This document shows positions 1 through 8,338 of a stretch of DNA of 64,000 bases, piece after piece. The notes below the pieces were generated by a model. That model was not told the origin of the DNA and made no database searches. It saw nothing but the letters and a program-made list of their open reading frames with translations. Position 1 is the stretch's first letter. Each line of letters begins with the position of its first letter. The DNA lies in assembly GCF_002899675.1 (NCBI RefSeq), contig NZ_PKUU01000006.1, forward strand, positions 1 to 64,000. The letters are read 5' to 3'. This stretch comes from Clostridium sp. chh4-2 (GTDB lineage Bacteria; Bacillota; Clostridia; Lachnospirales; Lachnospiraceae). The translations under genes and the position numbers were made by a program.

Positions 1-753
1 GCTCAAGGGGCGCCTCAAATACTGATTCGGTATTCAGTATTTGTCTGCCTTTTTCCATTTCTGCCGACCAAGTACCTCTAAGGGTCTGCAAACGATCCCC
101 TATTCCTTATGATTTCCGCTGCCCGCCCAGATTCCCCCTTCTTTCCGGCTGTTGCTTGGCTAGCTGAGGAAAAAAGATTTGATGGGGAGAGTAAGTTTTT
201 ACATCAACCGTTAAGGAATTTTCAGAAATGCCTTCACCATTTAATGTAAAGGGTGAGGTCATTTTGCGAAATGCCTTGACGTTTAAAGTAAAACCCGAAG
301 GCATTTCTGAAAATCCCTTAACGATCTGTGCAAATGTGATTATTGTTTTTAACCCGGCCAGCGAAAACCAGCCCGGAATCGGGAGGCGGAGCCGGAAGAC
401 GAAGGTCGGAGGGGCCGTTGGGGCCGGGGAAGGAAGATGCAGACAGATCGGATCGTATGGAACCCCTTTAGAACATCTTAGGCCCGTAAGGGCAGAACAA
501 GGCAGGTAGAAACTGATTTCCGTGTCAGTTTCTAAGGCGCCCTTGAGCAGCGAAGTCATAAAGAGTTCACTGCGAATGGCGCCGGCCTGCCTTGTTCTGT
601 CCTTACGGGCCTTAGTTGTTCTTAGGGGCGAATCCCGAATCCGATCTGGCTGCATCTTCCTTCCCCGGCCCGGACGGCCCCTCCGGCCTTCGTCTTCCGG
701 CTCCGCCTCCCGATTCCGGGCGTACCTTTCCGCCACCCCCGTTAAAAAACAAC
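1..753. repeat. Giant hairpin repeat, left copy (truncated by window start)
   Basis: This stretch has no credible gene. It is collinear with 60929-61717 and continues up to the stop codon of the hydrogenase gene at 754. Positions 1-148 are the 3' arm of a first large palindrome whose 5' arm lies before the window. Positions 371-721 are a second palindrome, opening with GCCCGGAATC and closing with its reverse complement. Its tip, 536-583, is bounded by GGCGCC on both sides, and a small CTGA/TCAG stem-loop sits at 508-535. A middle part (about 205-340) is also self-complementary. Open frames here exist only because the arms are GC-rich. Confidence 0.9.
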
Positions 754-2208
754 TTAATGTCTATGCATGGAGAACTTATCCATTTCATAGTTATCCAGAT
801 TCTGATGGACTAAACGTCCGTCAGCAGCTCCGATCAGCTGGTCTCTGGCTTTCTTTGCTTCCACTTCTGTTTTATGTTTGCTGGGACCGCCTACACAGCC
901 GCCTACGCAAGCCATACCTTCAATGAAATCTGCCGGAAGCTTTCCTACCTTCAGCATCATCAGCGCTTTCTTGCATTCCGCAGCGCCGTTACATTTCATG
1001 ACTTCAGGTGTGATATCTTCGTTCATTTCCTTAAAGCACTCTACTACCGCAGCGGTAACGCCGCCGGAATTGCCGAATCTCTTTCCGAATACGGAACCTT
1101 CCTGATAGGTATTCTCTTCCGGTTCCAGTTCCACGCCTTTTGCGCGCATCATAGCGCGAATCTCGCCAAATGTCATGGCATAATCCGCGTTGCCCTGGAT
1201 ATTCAAGTCGAGAGTTTCACTCTTCTTTGCCATACATGGCCCGATGAATACGGTAATCACTTCCGGGTCCTGAGCTTTCAGCATTCTGGATACGCCGCAC
1301 ATTGGGGATACGGTGGTTGACATGTTGTCTAAAAGCATTGGGAAATGCTGTTTGATCATATTGACAAAGGCCGGACAGCAGGATGTTGTCATCTTTTTGC
1401 CCTCTTTATATGCTTCAGCCCACTCAGCCGCTTCTGCTGCTGCGGTCATATCGCCGCCTAATGCGACTTCCACCATATCTGCAAATCCCACTTTTTTAAG
1501 AGCGGTTTTCCAGCTGGCCATAGTGATATCAGGTCCGAACTGGCCTTCTGTAGCAGGTGCTACCATTGCCACCACTTTCTTTCCTGCGCGGATCAGGTTG
1601 ATCACATCCACCATAAATGTCTTGGAGCCGATGGCGCCGAAAGGACAGCTGTGTACACATGCGCCGCACTGGATACATTTGCTTTCGTCGATCACAACAA
1701 TGCCGTTTTCATCCATGGTGATGGCGTCTACCGGGCAGCTCTTCTTGCATGGTCTCATCAGGTCTGCGATGGCGTTGTAAGGACATGCCTGAGAACATTT
1801 TCCGCATTCTTTACATTTGTCAGGATCGATATAGGCACGGTCTCTGCCCATGGAGATTGCACCGAAATGGCAGGAATTCTGGCATGCTTTTCCCATACAC
1901 TTCTGGCAGTTATCGGTTACAACGTAACGGGAAATCGGACAGCCTTCGCAGGCGGAACTGATTACCTGTACGACATTGATCGTGTCTTTTCCGCTGGACG
2001 GGCATTTGCCTTCCGCAAGGCGTACCCTCTGGCGTATAATCTCACGTTCTTTGTAGATGCAGCAGCGGAACTGAGCCTGCGGCCCCGGAATCATCTTAAA
2101 TGGAATCTCGTCCCTGTGCTGTTCCAGTTCGCCTTCCCAAGCCATCTTCGCCACTTCATACAGCACTTCATGCTTCAGTTTCAATATTGTTGCGTCATTC
2201 GTTACCAT
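754..2208 (-). CDS. [FeFe] hydrogenase, group B type (4Fe-4S rich)
   Basis: Cytoplasmic iron hydrogenase of 484 residues, expected to interconvert protons and H2 with ferredoxin-like electron carriers. The N-terminal half is Cys-rich and carries several [4Fe-4S] motifs, including CKECGKCSQAC and CIQCGACVHSC. The H-cluster follows, with TSCCPAF near residue 275, GPCMAKK near 320 and MACVGGCVGG near 433. The Phe and the GP ending of the third motif fit group B enzymes better than classical HydA. The ATG has GGAGGAGAGAATC upstream. It is the last gene of a four-gene minus-strand operon with a sensory hydrogenase and a phosphatase. Assignment to [FeFe] hydrogenase is firm; the electron partner is not visible. 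Confidence 0.93.
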   Translation of the reverse strand: MVTNDATILKLKHEVLYEVAKMAWEGELEQHRDEIPFKMIPGPQAQFRCCIYKEREIIRQRVRLAEGKCPSSGKDTINVVQVISSACEGCPISRYVVTDNCQKCMGKACQNSCHFGAISMGRDRAYIDPDKCKECGKCSQACPYNAIADLMRPCKKSCPVDAITMDENGIVVIDESKCIQCGACVHSCPFGAIGSKTFMVDVINLIRAGKKVVAMVAPATEGQFGPDITMASWKTALKKVGFADMVEVALGGDMTAAAEAAEWAEAYKEGKKMTTSCCPAFVNMIKQHFPMLLDNMSTTVSPMCGVSRMLKAQDPEVITVFIGPCMAKKSETLDLNIQGNADYAMTFGEIRAMMRAKGVELEPEENTYQEGSVFGKRFGNSGGVTAAVVECFKEMNEDITPEVMKCNGAAECKKALMMLKVGKLPADFIEGMACVGGCVGGPSKHKTEVEAKKARDQLIGAADGRLVHQNLDNYEMDKFSMHRH

Positions 2209-2261
2209 GATTCTTCTCTCCTCCGGTTTCGTGCTCCTAAACAGAAACCTAAATATAATAA

Positions 2262-3440
2262 TTAATAGTAAGTTACAATTACCTGTTTGCCCATATCTTC
2301 CACCGCATGCTTCAACTGTTCCACAAGATTCTGGCGGATGCCCAGATCAAATGGGAGGCCAGGGTTCTGATATGCGCTGTTAATCGCTTTTCCAACGTAT
2401 AAATGAAGCTCTGTACAGTCCTCTATGATCACTTTCGCCACCATAGAAGCACCGTTGGGCTTATCCAACTCCAGGAAAAATTCTTCCGAAACGCTTTCAT
2501 TTTTCACATAGCGTCTCAGCAGCTGTACCACACGGTTTAACGTGAGCACACCTTCTGTTACAAGATCAATGCCGTCCATATAAGCGATCGGCGGAATCTC
2601 CGGGTCCACATAATCCAGAGAAACATCCAGACGTTTTTTCAGCACCTTGGAAACGATGGTAGCGCTTGTACCTCCGCATACGATTCGTTTCACGCCGTCG
2701 CCGCTCATGAAGTCGGCCACCATCCGGCCGTCGTCTTCCATCTTCTGAGCCGGGCCGGTCATCAGATGAACCGGCTTGCTGTCAATGATTCTCATAACGG
2801 CAACCGTGGTATCGTCGCCGGGACGGAACTGGTAAAGTTCGTCGCATGCCCGGCTGATGGCGCTGGCAAGGCGCATGGCTGAAATGGTTATGGAATACTG
2901 TTTTACCGCATAAGTCGCAATATCATCCCAAACCCAGCCGAAATTCAGCAGGCGTCCAACGCCCGCATGGATGGTTCCGTCGCTCATCAGAATCAGGGCA
3001 TCCCCCTTTTTCACTTTAAAACGGAACTCGTTGATTTTTTTATTCTCAATAACGCGGATGTTCGGAGGAATCGGAACCAATTTCCCATCCCGGATGAAGA
3101 TACAGGACGGATTGTCAAATTCCACCAGATAAGCATCCCCGTTATTAAATACCTGTAAAATACTGAATGTAGAATAGGCCACCTGACGAACCTGGCAGAC
3201 CGGAAGCGTTTCGACGATGGTCTCCACACACTCCTCCAGCGTAGCGCCGTTCAAAAACATGGTTCCCAGGATCTTGGAAGTCAGGGTGGCAAGGATATTG
3301 GCCTTTACGCCGCTTCCCATACCATCCGCCAGAATCAGAATATTGGAATCCTCTGTCTGGAGAATCTCCACCTTGTCGCCACACAGGACTTCCGTAAATT
3401 TATTCAGGCTTTTATAAGCAACGTCTACGGTAACTCCCAT
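2262..3440 (-). CDS. SpoIIE-family PP2C protein phosphatase of the hydrogenase operon
   Basis: A 392-residue serine/threonine phosphatase of the SpoIIE/PP2C type, without a signal peptide or membrane segment. The N-terminal ~215 residues show the metal-binding signatures: LADGMGSG (about residue 37), ILMSDG (about 150) and GDDTTVAVMRI (about 205). The remaining ~170 residues form a C-terminal domain I do not recognise. The start codon follows the stop of the sensory hydrogenase directly (TAA then ATG), so the two are translationally coupled, with GAGGT upstream. Group C hydrogenases are known to sit beside such phosphatases, which suggests an H2-responsive phospho-signalling output. The phosphoprotein target is unknown. 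Confidence 0.88.
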   Translation of the reverse strand: MGVTVDVAYKSLNKFTEVLCGDKVEILQTEDSNILILADGMGSGVKANILATLTSKILGTMFLNGATLEECVETIVETLPVCQVRQVAYSTFSILQVFNNGDAYLVEFDNPSCIFIRDGKLVPIPPNIRVIENKKINEFRFKVKKGDALILMSDGTIHAGVGRLLNFGWVWDDIATYAVKQYSITISAMRLASAISRACDELYQFRPGDDTTVAVMRIIDSKPVHLMTGPAQKMEDDGRMVADFMSGDGVKRIVCGGTSATIVSKVLKKRLDVSLDYVDPEIPPIAYMDGIDLVTEGVLTLNRVVQLLRRYVKNESVSEEFFLELDKPNGASMVAKVIIEDCTELHLYVGKAINSAYQNPGLPFDLGIRQNLVEQLKHAVEDMGKQVIVTYY

Positions 3441-5174
3441 TTATTTGACCTCGCTTTCACTTCCTTCTTCCAGAAGGGAACGGCAAAGCTGGGTCAGCGT
3501 TGTCTTGGTGTCAGCCGTTGTCTCTCCCAAAAGTCCGGCAATCTCCTGCGCCACCATCATCTGTTTATGGATGACTTTCTGCGCCAGGTCAATGGTTTCC
3601 AGCTTCTTCTCATACTCCTGCTGGGCCTGCTCTTCTTCTTTCGTAATATCGATGAAAGTGGCCAGCACCACATCTTCCTTCTCTACATAGACGATATTCT
3701 GAAGCGTGGATAAGCTGTATTCTGTATAAGTAACCTTCTTGCCGTGAATATTCTGATGTGTATCATAAACCCACTGGAAATCCACCGGATCAATGAATTC
3801 ATACAGATACATATTCAGGGCTTCGGCTCTCGTCTTTCCGAAATATTTCTCTCCAACCGCGGAATATTCCATGATCTTCATATCTTTATCCACGATTAAA
3901 ACGATGTTAGGAGACGTATCCATAACCAGGTTTGATAACGACTCCGCCTTTTCATGCATAAACGGAATACACATGTTGAGTTCCGCCTTTTTCTGGAAAA
4001 CCGCAATGGCTTTTTCCCGACAGGTCGGATATCCGCAGGCGCCGCAGTTCAACTCGTCTTCCGGCTTGTTCTTTCCGGTCTGACGCAGAATATCCAGAAT
4101 CTGTGCTTCTGTGGGCATCGGATCTTTTGGTGAATGATCCAGGAAGACCTTGCCGAAACGCAGCCCTTCCGTCATATCACTTTCCTGTTTGAAGTCCACA
4201 GGCTCCTTCGCTACTGTTTCTTCCATATCCAGCTTCACCTTAAATCTGGAAATGCTTTCGTCATTGACCGCCGGCCCCTTAATACATCCGCCGGAACACA
4301 TATTCATCTCTATAAAGCAGCCTTTAATCTCTCCCCTGGACATGCTGGCACAGAGATCAATACAGTTTTTCGATCCGTGAACATAGAACTTGCGGTAGCT
4401 GTCCGTCTTCCGCTCTGTGGTGAGTACGGAATTTACCACCCCGTTAGTAACCGGATACAACCGGTTAACCTTTGGATCGATGTTGGCAAAAGGAATATCC
4501 TCACAGTCTTCAATGACGATGTCCTCTTCTCTCAGCCACCGCTCGATCTCATTGAAATTGAGAACTGCATCCACATAGCTGTCGTGGCGCGGATCTCTGG
4601 CTTCTTTCTTCTTAGCAATACACGGACCTAAAAATACAACTTTTGTTCCCTGTCCGAATTCCTTCTTCAGAAGTTTTCCATGGGCGATCATCGGGGAAAC
4701 CACTGGAGCCAGATAAGGAACCAGCTGAGGATAATAGATCTCGATCAGATCGTTGGCGCTTGGACAGCAGGTTGTGATGATGTTCTCCATCTTTCCCTCT
4801 TCCAAAAGCTTTGCATATTCCTGTGTGACCACAATGGCCCCTTCGGACGTTTCGCGCACATCTAAAAAGCCAAGTTTTCTCAGCGCGGAATTCACCTGAC
4901 CCAGGGTTTTATATTTTAACAATCCCATATAGGACGGTGCAATGGAGATGACCGTAGGTATTCCCTGCCTTATGTACCCTTTTACAATATCCAGATCGCT
5001 TGTTAAGGTCTTAGCTGACTGAGGACAGATCTGAAGGCAGTGTCCGCATAAAATGCACTTGTCCTCCATGATTTCCGCCCGTTCATCTTTGATCATAATG
5101 GCTTTGACTTCGCAGTTCCGCACACACTTATAACAGTGTTTACATTTTGTAGCCTTGAAATCAATAATTCCCAT
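3441..5174 (-). CDS. hydS: PAS-containing sensory [FeFe] hydrogenase (group C, HydS-like)
   Basis: A 577-residue hydrogenase-like protein, probably a redox or H2 sensor rather than a bulk catalyst. Two N-terminal [4Fe-4S] motifs (CKHCYKCVRNC and CILCGHCLQIC) precede H-cluster loops TTCCPS (about residue 135), GPCIAKKKEA (about 183) and MCSGGCIKGPA (about 295). An extra Fe-S motif, CGACGYPTC (about 377), and a PAS domain (about 405-520) follow, then a short helical tail. Fusing a PAS domain to a hydrogenase core is the hallmark of group C. The start has GGAGGCTTTAATT before the ATG. It is coupled to the phosphatase gene downstream, its presumed output. The signalling role is inferred from architecture and context. 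Confidence 0.9.
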   Translation of the reverse strand: MGIIDFKATKCKHCYKCVRNCEVKAIMIKDERAEIMEDKCILCGHCLQICPQSAKTLTSDLDIVKGYIRQGIPTVISIAPSYMGLLKYKTLGQVNSALRKLGFLDVRETSEGAIVVTQEYAKLLEEGKMENIITTCCPSANDLIEIYYPQLVPYLAPVVSPMIAHGKLLKKEFGQGTKVVFLGPCIAKKKEARDPRHDSYVDAVLNFNEIERWLREEDIVIEDCEDIPFANIDPKVNRLYPVTNGVVNSVLTTERKTDSYRKFYVHGSKNCIDLCASMSRGEIKGCFIEMNMCSGGCIKGPAVNDESISRFKVKLDMEETVAKEPVDFKQESDMTEGLRFGKVFLDHSPKDPMPTEAQILDILRQTGKNKPEDELNCGACGYPTCREKAIAVFQKKAELNMCIPFMHEKAESLSNLVMDTSPNIVLIVDKDMKIMEYSAVGEKYFGKTRAEALNMYLYEFIDPVDFQWVYDTHQNIHGKKVTYTEYSLSTLQNIVYVEKEDVVLATFIDITKEEEQAQQEYEKKLETIDLAQKVIHKQMMVAQEIAGLLGETTADTKTTLTQLCRSLLEEGSESEVK

Positions 5175-5176
5175 AA

Positions 5177-5416
5177 TTAAAGCCTCCCGAGAATTTCTTT
5201 CTCAAAAAACTCCTTTGTATCATCCGGTTTTAATGAGTACAGCTTATCATCAACAGTCACGCAGACGCCGTTCACACAGTTTCCGCTGCAGAAAGAACCG
5301 TTTAAATCCACTTTTTCCGATAAACCATGCTCTGTAACCAATTCCTGAAGCTGCTGAATAATCTCTCTGGACCCCTTTAAATGACATGCACTTCCAATAC
5401 AAATTGTGACTCTCAT
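5177..5416 (-). CDS. Thioredoxin-like [2Fe-2S] ferredoxin (NuoE/HydC-like)
   Basis: A 79-residue thioredoxin-fold iron-sulfur protein, first gene of the hydrogenase operon. The four ligands are visible as CIGSAC near the N-terminus and CSGNC near residue 45, the pattern of NuoE-like [2Fe-2S] domains. I chose the ATG at 5416 (MRVTICIGSAC) because GGTGGAGGAATTATTT lies just before it; an upstream in-frame GTG is part of that ribosome site. It ends two bases before the hydS start. It probably passes electrons to or from the sensory hydrogenase. A full NADH-oxidising subunit is not encoded here. Confidence 0.88.
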   Translation of the reverse strand: MRVTICIGSACHLKGSREIIQQLQELVTEHGLSEKVDLNGSFCSGNCVNGVCVTVDDKLYSLKPDDTKEFFEKEILGRL

Positions 5417-5629
5417 AAATAATTCCTCCACCTTATTAATTTCATATGTTAGACTCCAATTTACAGTTAACTACATTATCTCATATTGTGATTTTATTAT
5501 CAATCCCATTTCATGTATTTTTTTCAAAACTTATCAGTATAAAGTTACTGTTTGAAGCTGAACAAGCCTCTGTATCCTCCCCCTTCTAAAACAAAGACTT
5601 GGGGTTCATTTTAATTAGAAGAAAGATTT
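5417..5629. other. Divergent intergenic region with Rex-like site
   Basis: AT-rich region upstream of both the hydrogenase operon (minus) and the ABC operon (plus). At 5486-5503 there is an 18-base partial inverted repeat, TTGTGATTTTATTATCAA. It resembles the NADH-sensing Rex operator (TTGTGAANNNNTTCACAA): the left half matches six of seven bases and the right half is weaker. Rex control of hydrogenases is common in clostridia, but this match is imperfect. I see no strong -35/-10 pair for the minus strand. Confidence 0.3.
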
Positions 5630-5658
5630 TTGACAAGGGTATCCTGTAATGCTATAAT
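5630..5658 (+). promoter_or_regulatory. Consensus sigma-A promoter of ABC/thiol operon
   Basis: TTGACA at 5630-5635 and TATAAT at 5653-5658, separated by exactly 17 bases. Both hexamers are perfect consensus. Transcription would start near 5664-5666, giving a ~155-base leader before the first start codon at 5818. Confidence 0.9.
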
Positions 5659-5661
5659 AAC

Positions 5662-5759
5662 GGTATTCGTGCTTACCCAAAAGGGTTCACTGATGGAGAA
5701 GGCGAGAAAACCGAATGATCTCGGAATTCTCATGCCCTTTTGGCATGAGATTCTTTTTT
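5662..5759 (+). promoter_or_regulatory. Terminator/antiterminator leader, candidate riboswitch
   Basis: The leader ends in an intrinsic terminator: CTCATGCC (5729-5736), a five-base loop and GGCATGAG (5742-5749), with weaker extension and TTTTTT at 5754-5759. Upstream, CCAAAAGGG at 5677-5685 is perfectly complementary to CCCTTTTGG at 5735-5743, which spans the terminator loop and both stem shoulders, so the two structures exclude each other. The first segment can also fold locally as ACCC-AAAA-GGGT. ATTCG (5665-5669) pairs with CGAAT (5712-5716), and CCGA (5711-5714) with TCGG (5721-5724). This is the design of a metabolite-controlled attenuator. I cannot place it in a known riboswitch class from memory. 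Confidence 0.75.
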
Positions 5760-5817
5760 GTCGAACCTAATCTAAATCATGCTTAGAATGCCGCCAATGC
5801 GGCAGAATGGAGGAATT

Positions 5818-6918
5818 ATGAAAAAAACATTATCATTTATCTTAGCCTGCGCTATGACGGCCATGGCTCTTACGGGATGCGCATCCCAGTCGACGGCGGT
5901 GGAGACCACGCCTGCTGCCGAAACCACAACAGAGGCTCCTACCGAAGCCCCCACCGCGGAATCCGCTGCCGGAGAAACCACAATCGCTCCTAATACGGCT
6001 GCCCAGGCCGAAGCGGAAGGAAAAGCCCTCGTTAAAGTCGGTTCCTTAAAAGGCCCTACTTCCATGGGGCTGGTATCTCTTATGGATCAGGCGGAAAAAG
6101 GGGAATCCTTAAATACATATGAATTCACCATGGTTGCAGCTGCCGACGAGCTTTTGACAAAGGTTGTAAGCGGCGATTTAGACATCGCTCTGGTGCCGGC
6201 CAATGTAGCCAGCGTCCTTTATAACAAGACAAAAGGCAATGTAACCGCCATCGATATCAACACATTAGGCGTTCTCTATGTGGTATCCGGTGACGATTCC
6301 ATCAAATCCGTGGCCGATTTAAAGGGCAAAACCGTATACATGACCGGAAAAGGAACCACGCCTGATTATGTAATCAATTATCTTCTGGCTGAAAACGGCC
6401 TGACAAAAGACGATGTGAAACTGGAATACAAATCCGAACCGACCGAAGTGGCCGCACTGTTAAAAGAGAATTCCGATGCCATCGGCCTTCTGCCGCAGCC
6501 ATTTGTTACGGTTGCCATGGCTCAGAACGAAAACTTAAAGCTGGTTCTGGACCTGACAAAAGAATGGGAGGCCGTTCAGGGTGAAAGCGGCAGTCAGCTG
6601 GTTACCGGCGTTACCATTGTCCGCAATGATTATCTTGCAGACAACAAAGAAGCGGTGGACAACTTCCTGAAAGAGCACAAAACTTCTGCCGACTTTGCAG
6701 TATCCAATCCGGATGAAACCGCTGAACTGGTTGCTGCACAGGGAATTATCGAAAAAGCTCCCATTGCCAAAAAAGCTCTTCCTTACTGCAATATTACCTG
6801 TATAACAGGAGAAGATATGAAATCAGCCATAAGCGGTTACCTTCAGGTGCTTTTCGACCAGGAACCGGCATCTGTAGGCGGAACGCTTCCTGCCGACGAT
6901 TTCTATTATCTCCCATAA
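5818..6918 (+). CDS. NitT/TauT-type ABC transporter substrate-binding lipoprotein
   Basis: A 366-residue lipoprotein that should capture a small solute outside the membrane. The signal peptide ends in a lipobox, LTGC, at residues ~18-21, followed by an Ala/Thr/Glu-rich linker to about residue 65. The core (VKVGSLKGPTSMGL, then a DLDIALVPANVAS segment) is typical of COG0715-like proteins that bind taurine, sulfonates, nitrate or thiamine precursors. I chose the ATG at 5818 because of AATGGAGGAATT just before it; the longer frame starts inside the leader. The ligand cannot be read from sequence. Expression should depend on the leader at 5662-5759. Confidence 0.88.
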   Translation: MKKTLSFILACAMTAMALTGCASQSTAVETTPAAETTTEAPTEAPTAESAAGETTIAPNTAAQAEAEGKALVKVGSLKGPTSMGLVSLMDQAEKGESLNTYEFTMVAAADELLTKVVSGDLDIALVPANVASVLYNKTKGNVTAIDINTLGVLYVVSGDDSIKSVADLKGKTVYMTGKGTTPDYVINYLLAENGLTKDDVKLEYKSEPTEVAALLKENSDAIGLLPQPFVTVAMAQNENLKLVLDLTKEWEAVQGESGSQLVTGVTIVRNDYLADNKEAVDNFLKEHKTSADFAVSNPDETAELVAAQGIIEKAPIAKKALPYCNITCITGEDMKSAISGYLQVLFDQEPASVGGTLPADDFYYLP

Positions 6919-6942
6919 AAAGAATTATCAAGGTGTGTTTCC

Positions 6943-7689
6943 ATGAGTAAAAATGCAATGATCCGCAAATTTTTAATCGCCCTGTTCTGGCTGGGGCTCT
7001 GGCAGCTGACCAGCCGGGCGATTCATAACTCAATCTTATTAGTAGGGCCTTTCGATATGATGAAGGCCCTTTTTTCCCAGGCAGTCACCGCTGATTTCTG
7101 GAAAAGCATTGCCTTTTCCTTTGGAAAAATCAGCATCGGTTTCCTGGGCGCTTTTGTACTGGCAATCCTGCTGGCAAGCCTGGCTTACCGCATTCATTTT
7201 CTGGAAGAACTTCTGGCTCCTCTCATGACCCTTGTTACGTCCATACCTGTGGCTTCTTTCGTGATTCTGGCGCTGATCTGGATCGGGTCGGGAAAGCTTT
7301 CTGTTTTCTGCTCATTTCTGGTGGTCTTTCCCGTTATTTATGTAAATACTTTGGCCGGCCTTAGGAGCACGGACCGGGAACTTCTGGAAATGGCGTCTGT
7401 CTTTGGAATGTCCGGCTGGAAGCGGATTTATTACATCTACCGCCCTGCTGTTTTTCCTTATCTGGCCAGCAGCTGTAAGATCGCCCTGGGCATGAGCTGG
7501 AAATCGGGAATCGCTGCCGAAGTCATCGGCGTGCCTGATTATTCCATCGGAGAACGGCTGTATATGTCAAAAATCTATTTGGATACGGCCAATCTGTTTG
7601 CCTGGACGTTTATCATCATAATCATCAGCGCATTATTTGAACGTTTCTTTCTCATTTTGCTGAAACGGACGGTTGGGCACAGCTGCTGA
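6943..7689 (+). CDS. ABC transporter permease (NitT/TauT/SsuC-like)
   Basis: Integral membrane permease of 248 residues with about six hydrophobic segments. The cytoplasmic coupling (EAA-type) loop is visible as EMASVFGMSGWKRIYYIYRP around residues 146-165, followed by the usual GMSWKSGIAAEVIG segment. Length and layout match SsuC/TauC permeases. It lies 24 bases after the binding-protein gene and 55 bases before the ATPase start. It probably works as a homodimer with the adjacent ATPase. Confidence 0.9.
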   Translation: MSKNAMIRKFLIALFWLGLWQLTSRAIHNSILLVGPFDMMKALFSQAVTADFWKSIAFSFGKISIGFLGAFVLAILLASLAYRIHFLEELLAPLMTLVTSIPVASFVILALIWIGSGKLSVFCSFLVVFPVIYVNTLAGLRSTDRELLEMASVFGMSGWKRIYYIYRPAVFPYLASSCKIALGMSWKSGIAAEVIGVPDYSIGERLYMSKIYLDTANLFAWTFIIIIISALFERFFLILLKRTVGHSC

Positions 7690-7744
7690 AACCATTGGGG
7701 CTGTGTACAGTAATCTCATATTTAAAGGAGAATCAAAAGGCAGC

Positions 7745-8338
7745 ATGAAAATACTTGTAAAAGATCTGGTAAAATCATATAATCAAATTAGACTTTTTCA
7801 CCTGTCTGAACTGGAACTGAAGTCAGGTGATATCTATTGTCTGATGGGCCCTTCCGGAAGCGGAAAGACCACATTTATGAGAATTCTTCTGGGGTTGGAA
7901 ACAGCGGATGAAGGCACGGTGACTATCACCGAAGGGACGCATTTTACTGCGGTATTTCAGGAAAACCGTCTGTGTGAATCATTTTCGCCTCTGGAGAACG
8001 TGATGATGGTCATGCGCCGCCCCATGGGCCGGAGTGAGTTGTTAGATGAGCTGGGACGGATTCTTCCTGCCGAATGTCTGGATCGGCCGGTTTCCACGCT
8101 GAGCGGAGGAATGAAGCGCCGGGTGGCAGTATGCCGCGCCATGCTTGCGGATTCGGACGGCGTCATCATGGACGAGCCGTTTACCGGGCTGGACAAGGAA
8201 ACTAAACAGACGGTCATCCGCTATATAAAAGAGCGTTTAAACGGACGCATGCTTCTCGTATCCACCCATCAGGCAGAGGATATCTCCTTCTTTGAAGGCA
8301 AGGTAATACAACTAACAGGAGGTAACGCCAATGATTAA
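7745..8338 (+). CDS. ABC transporter ATP-binding protein (NitT/TauT type)
   Basis: Cytoplasmic ATPase of about 197 residues that powers the adjacent permease. Walker A is GPSGSGKTT (about residue 36), the signature is LSGGMKRRVAVCRAM (about 118) and Walker B with the catalytic Glu is GVIMDEPFTGLD (about 139). The H-loop lies in STHQAED. The ATG at 7745 opens the conserved fold; the longer frame adds 24 residues overlapping the permease end. The ribosome site is weak (AAGG six bases upstream, AAAGGAG further up). At ~197 residues it is shorter than usual SsuB/TauB proteins, mainly at the C-terminus. Confidence 0.88.
   Translation: MKILVKDLVKSYNQIRLFHLSELELKSGDIYCLMGPSGSGKTTFMRILLGLETADEGTVTITEGTHFTAVFQENRLCESFSPLENVMMVMRRPMGRSELLDELGRILPAECLDRPVSTLSGGMKRRVAVCRAMLADSDGVIMDEPFTGLDKETKQTVIRYIKERLNGRMLLVSTHQAEDISFFEGKVIQLTGGNAND

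Noticed and set aside
107-736. A 209-codon frame (minus) in the left repeat, with a similar 136-codon frame at 61280-61690
   Set aside because: Both lie in palindromic arms, lack ribosome sites, and differ in length and reading between copies. The arms conserve pairing, not codons.
5688-5712. Hammerhead ribozyme core
   Set aside because: ACTGATGG...GAAAAC recalls CUGAUGA...GAAAC, but the seventh core base is wrong and no matching stems I or III are present.
5662-5759. TPP riboswitch
   Set aside because: AACC...TGATCT...GGA...ATGCC gives a loose resemblance, but GGGGTGC and CTGAGA are absent and the order and spacing do not fit.
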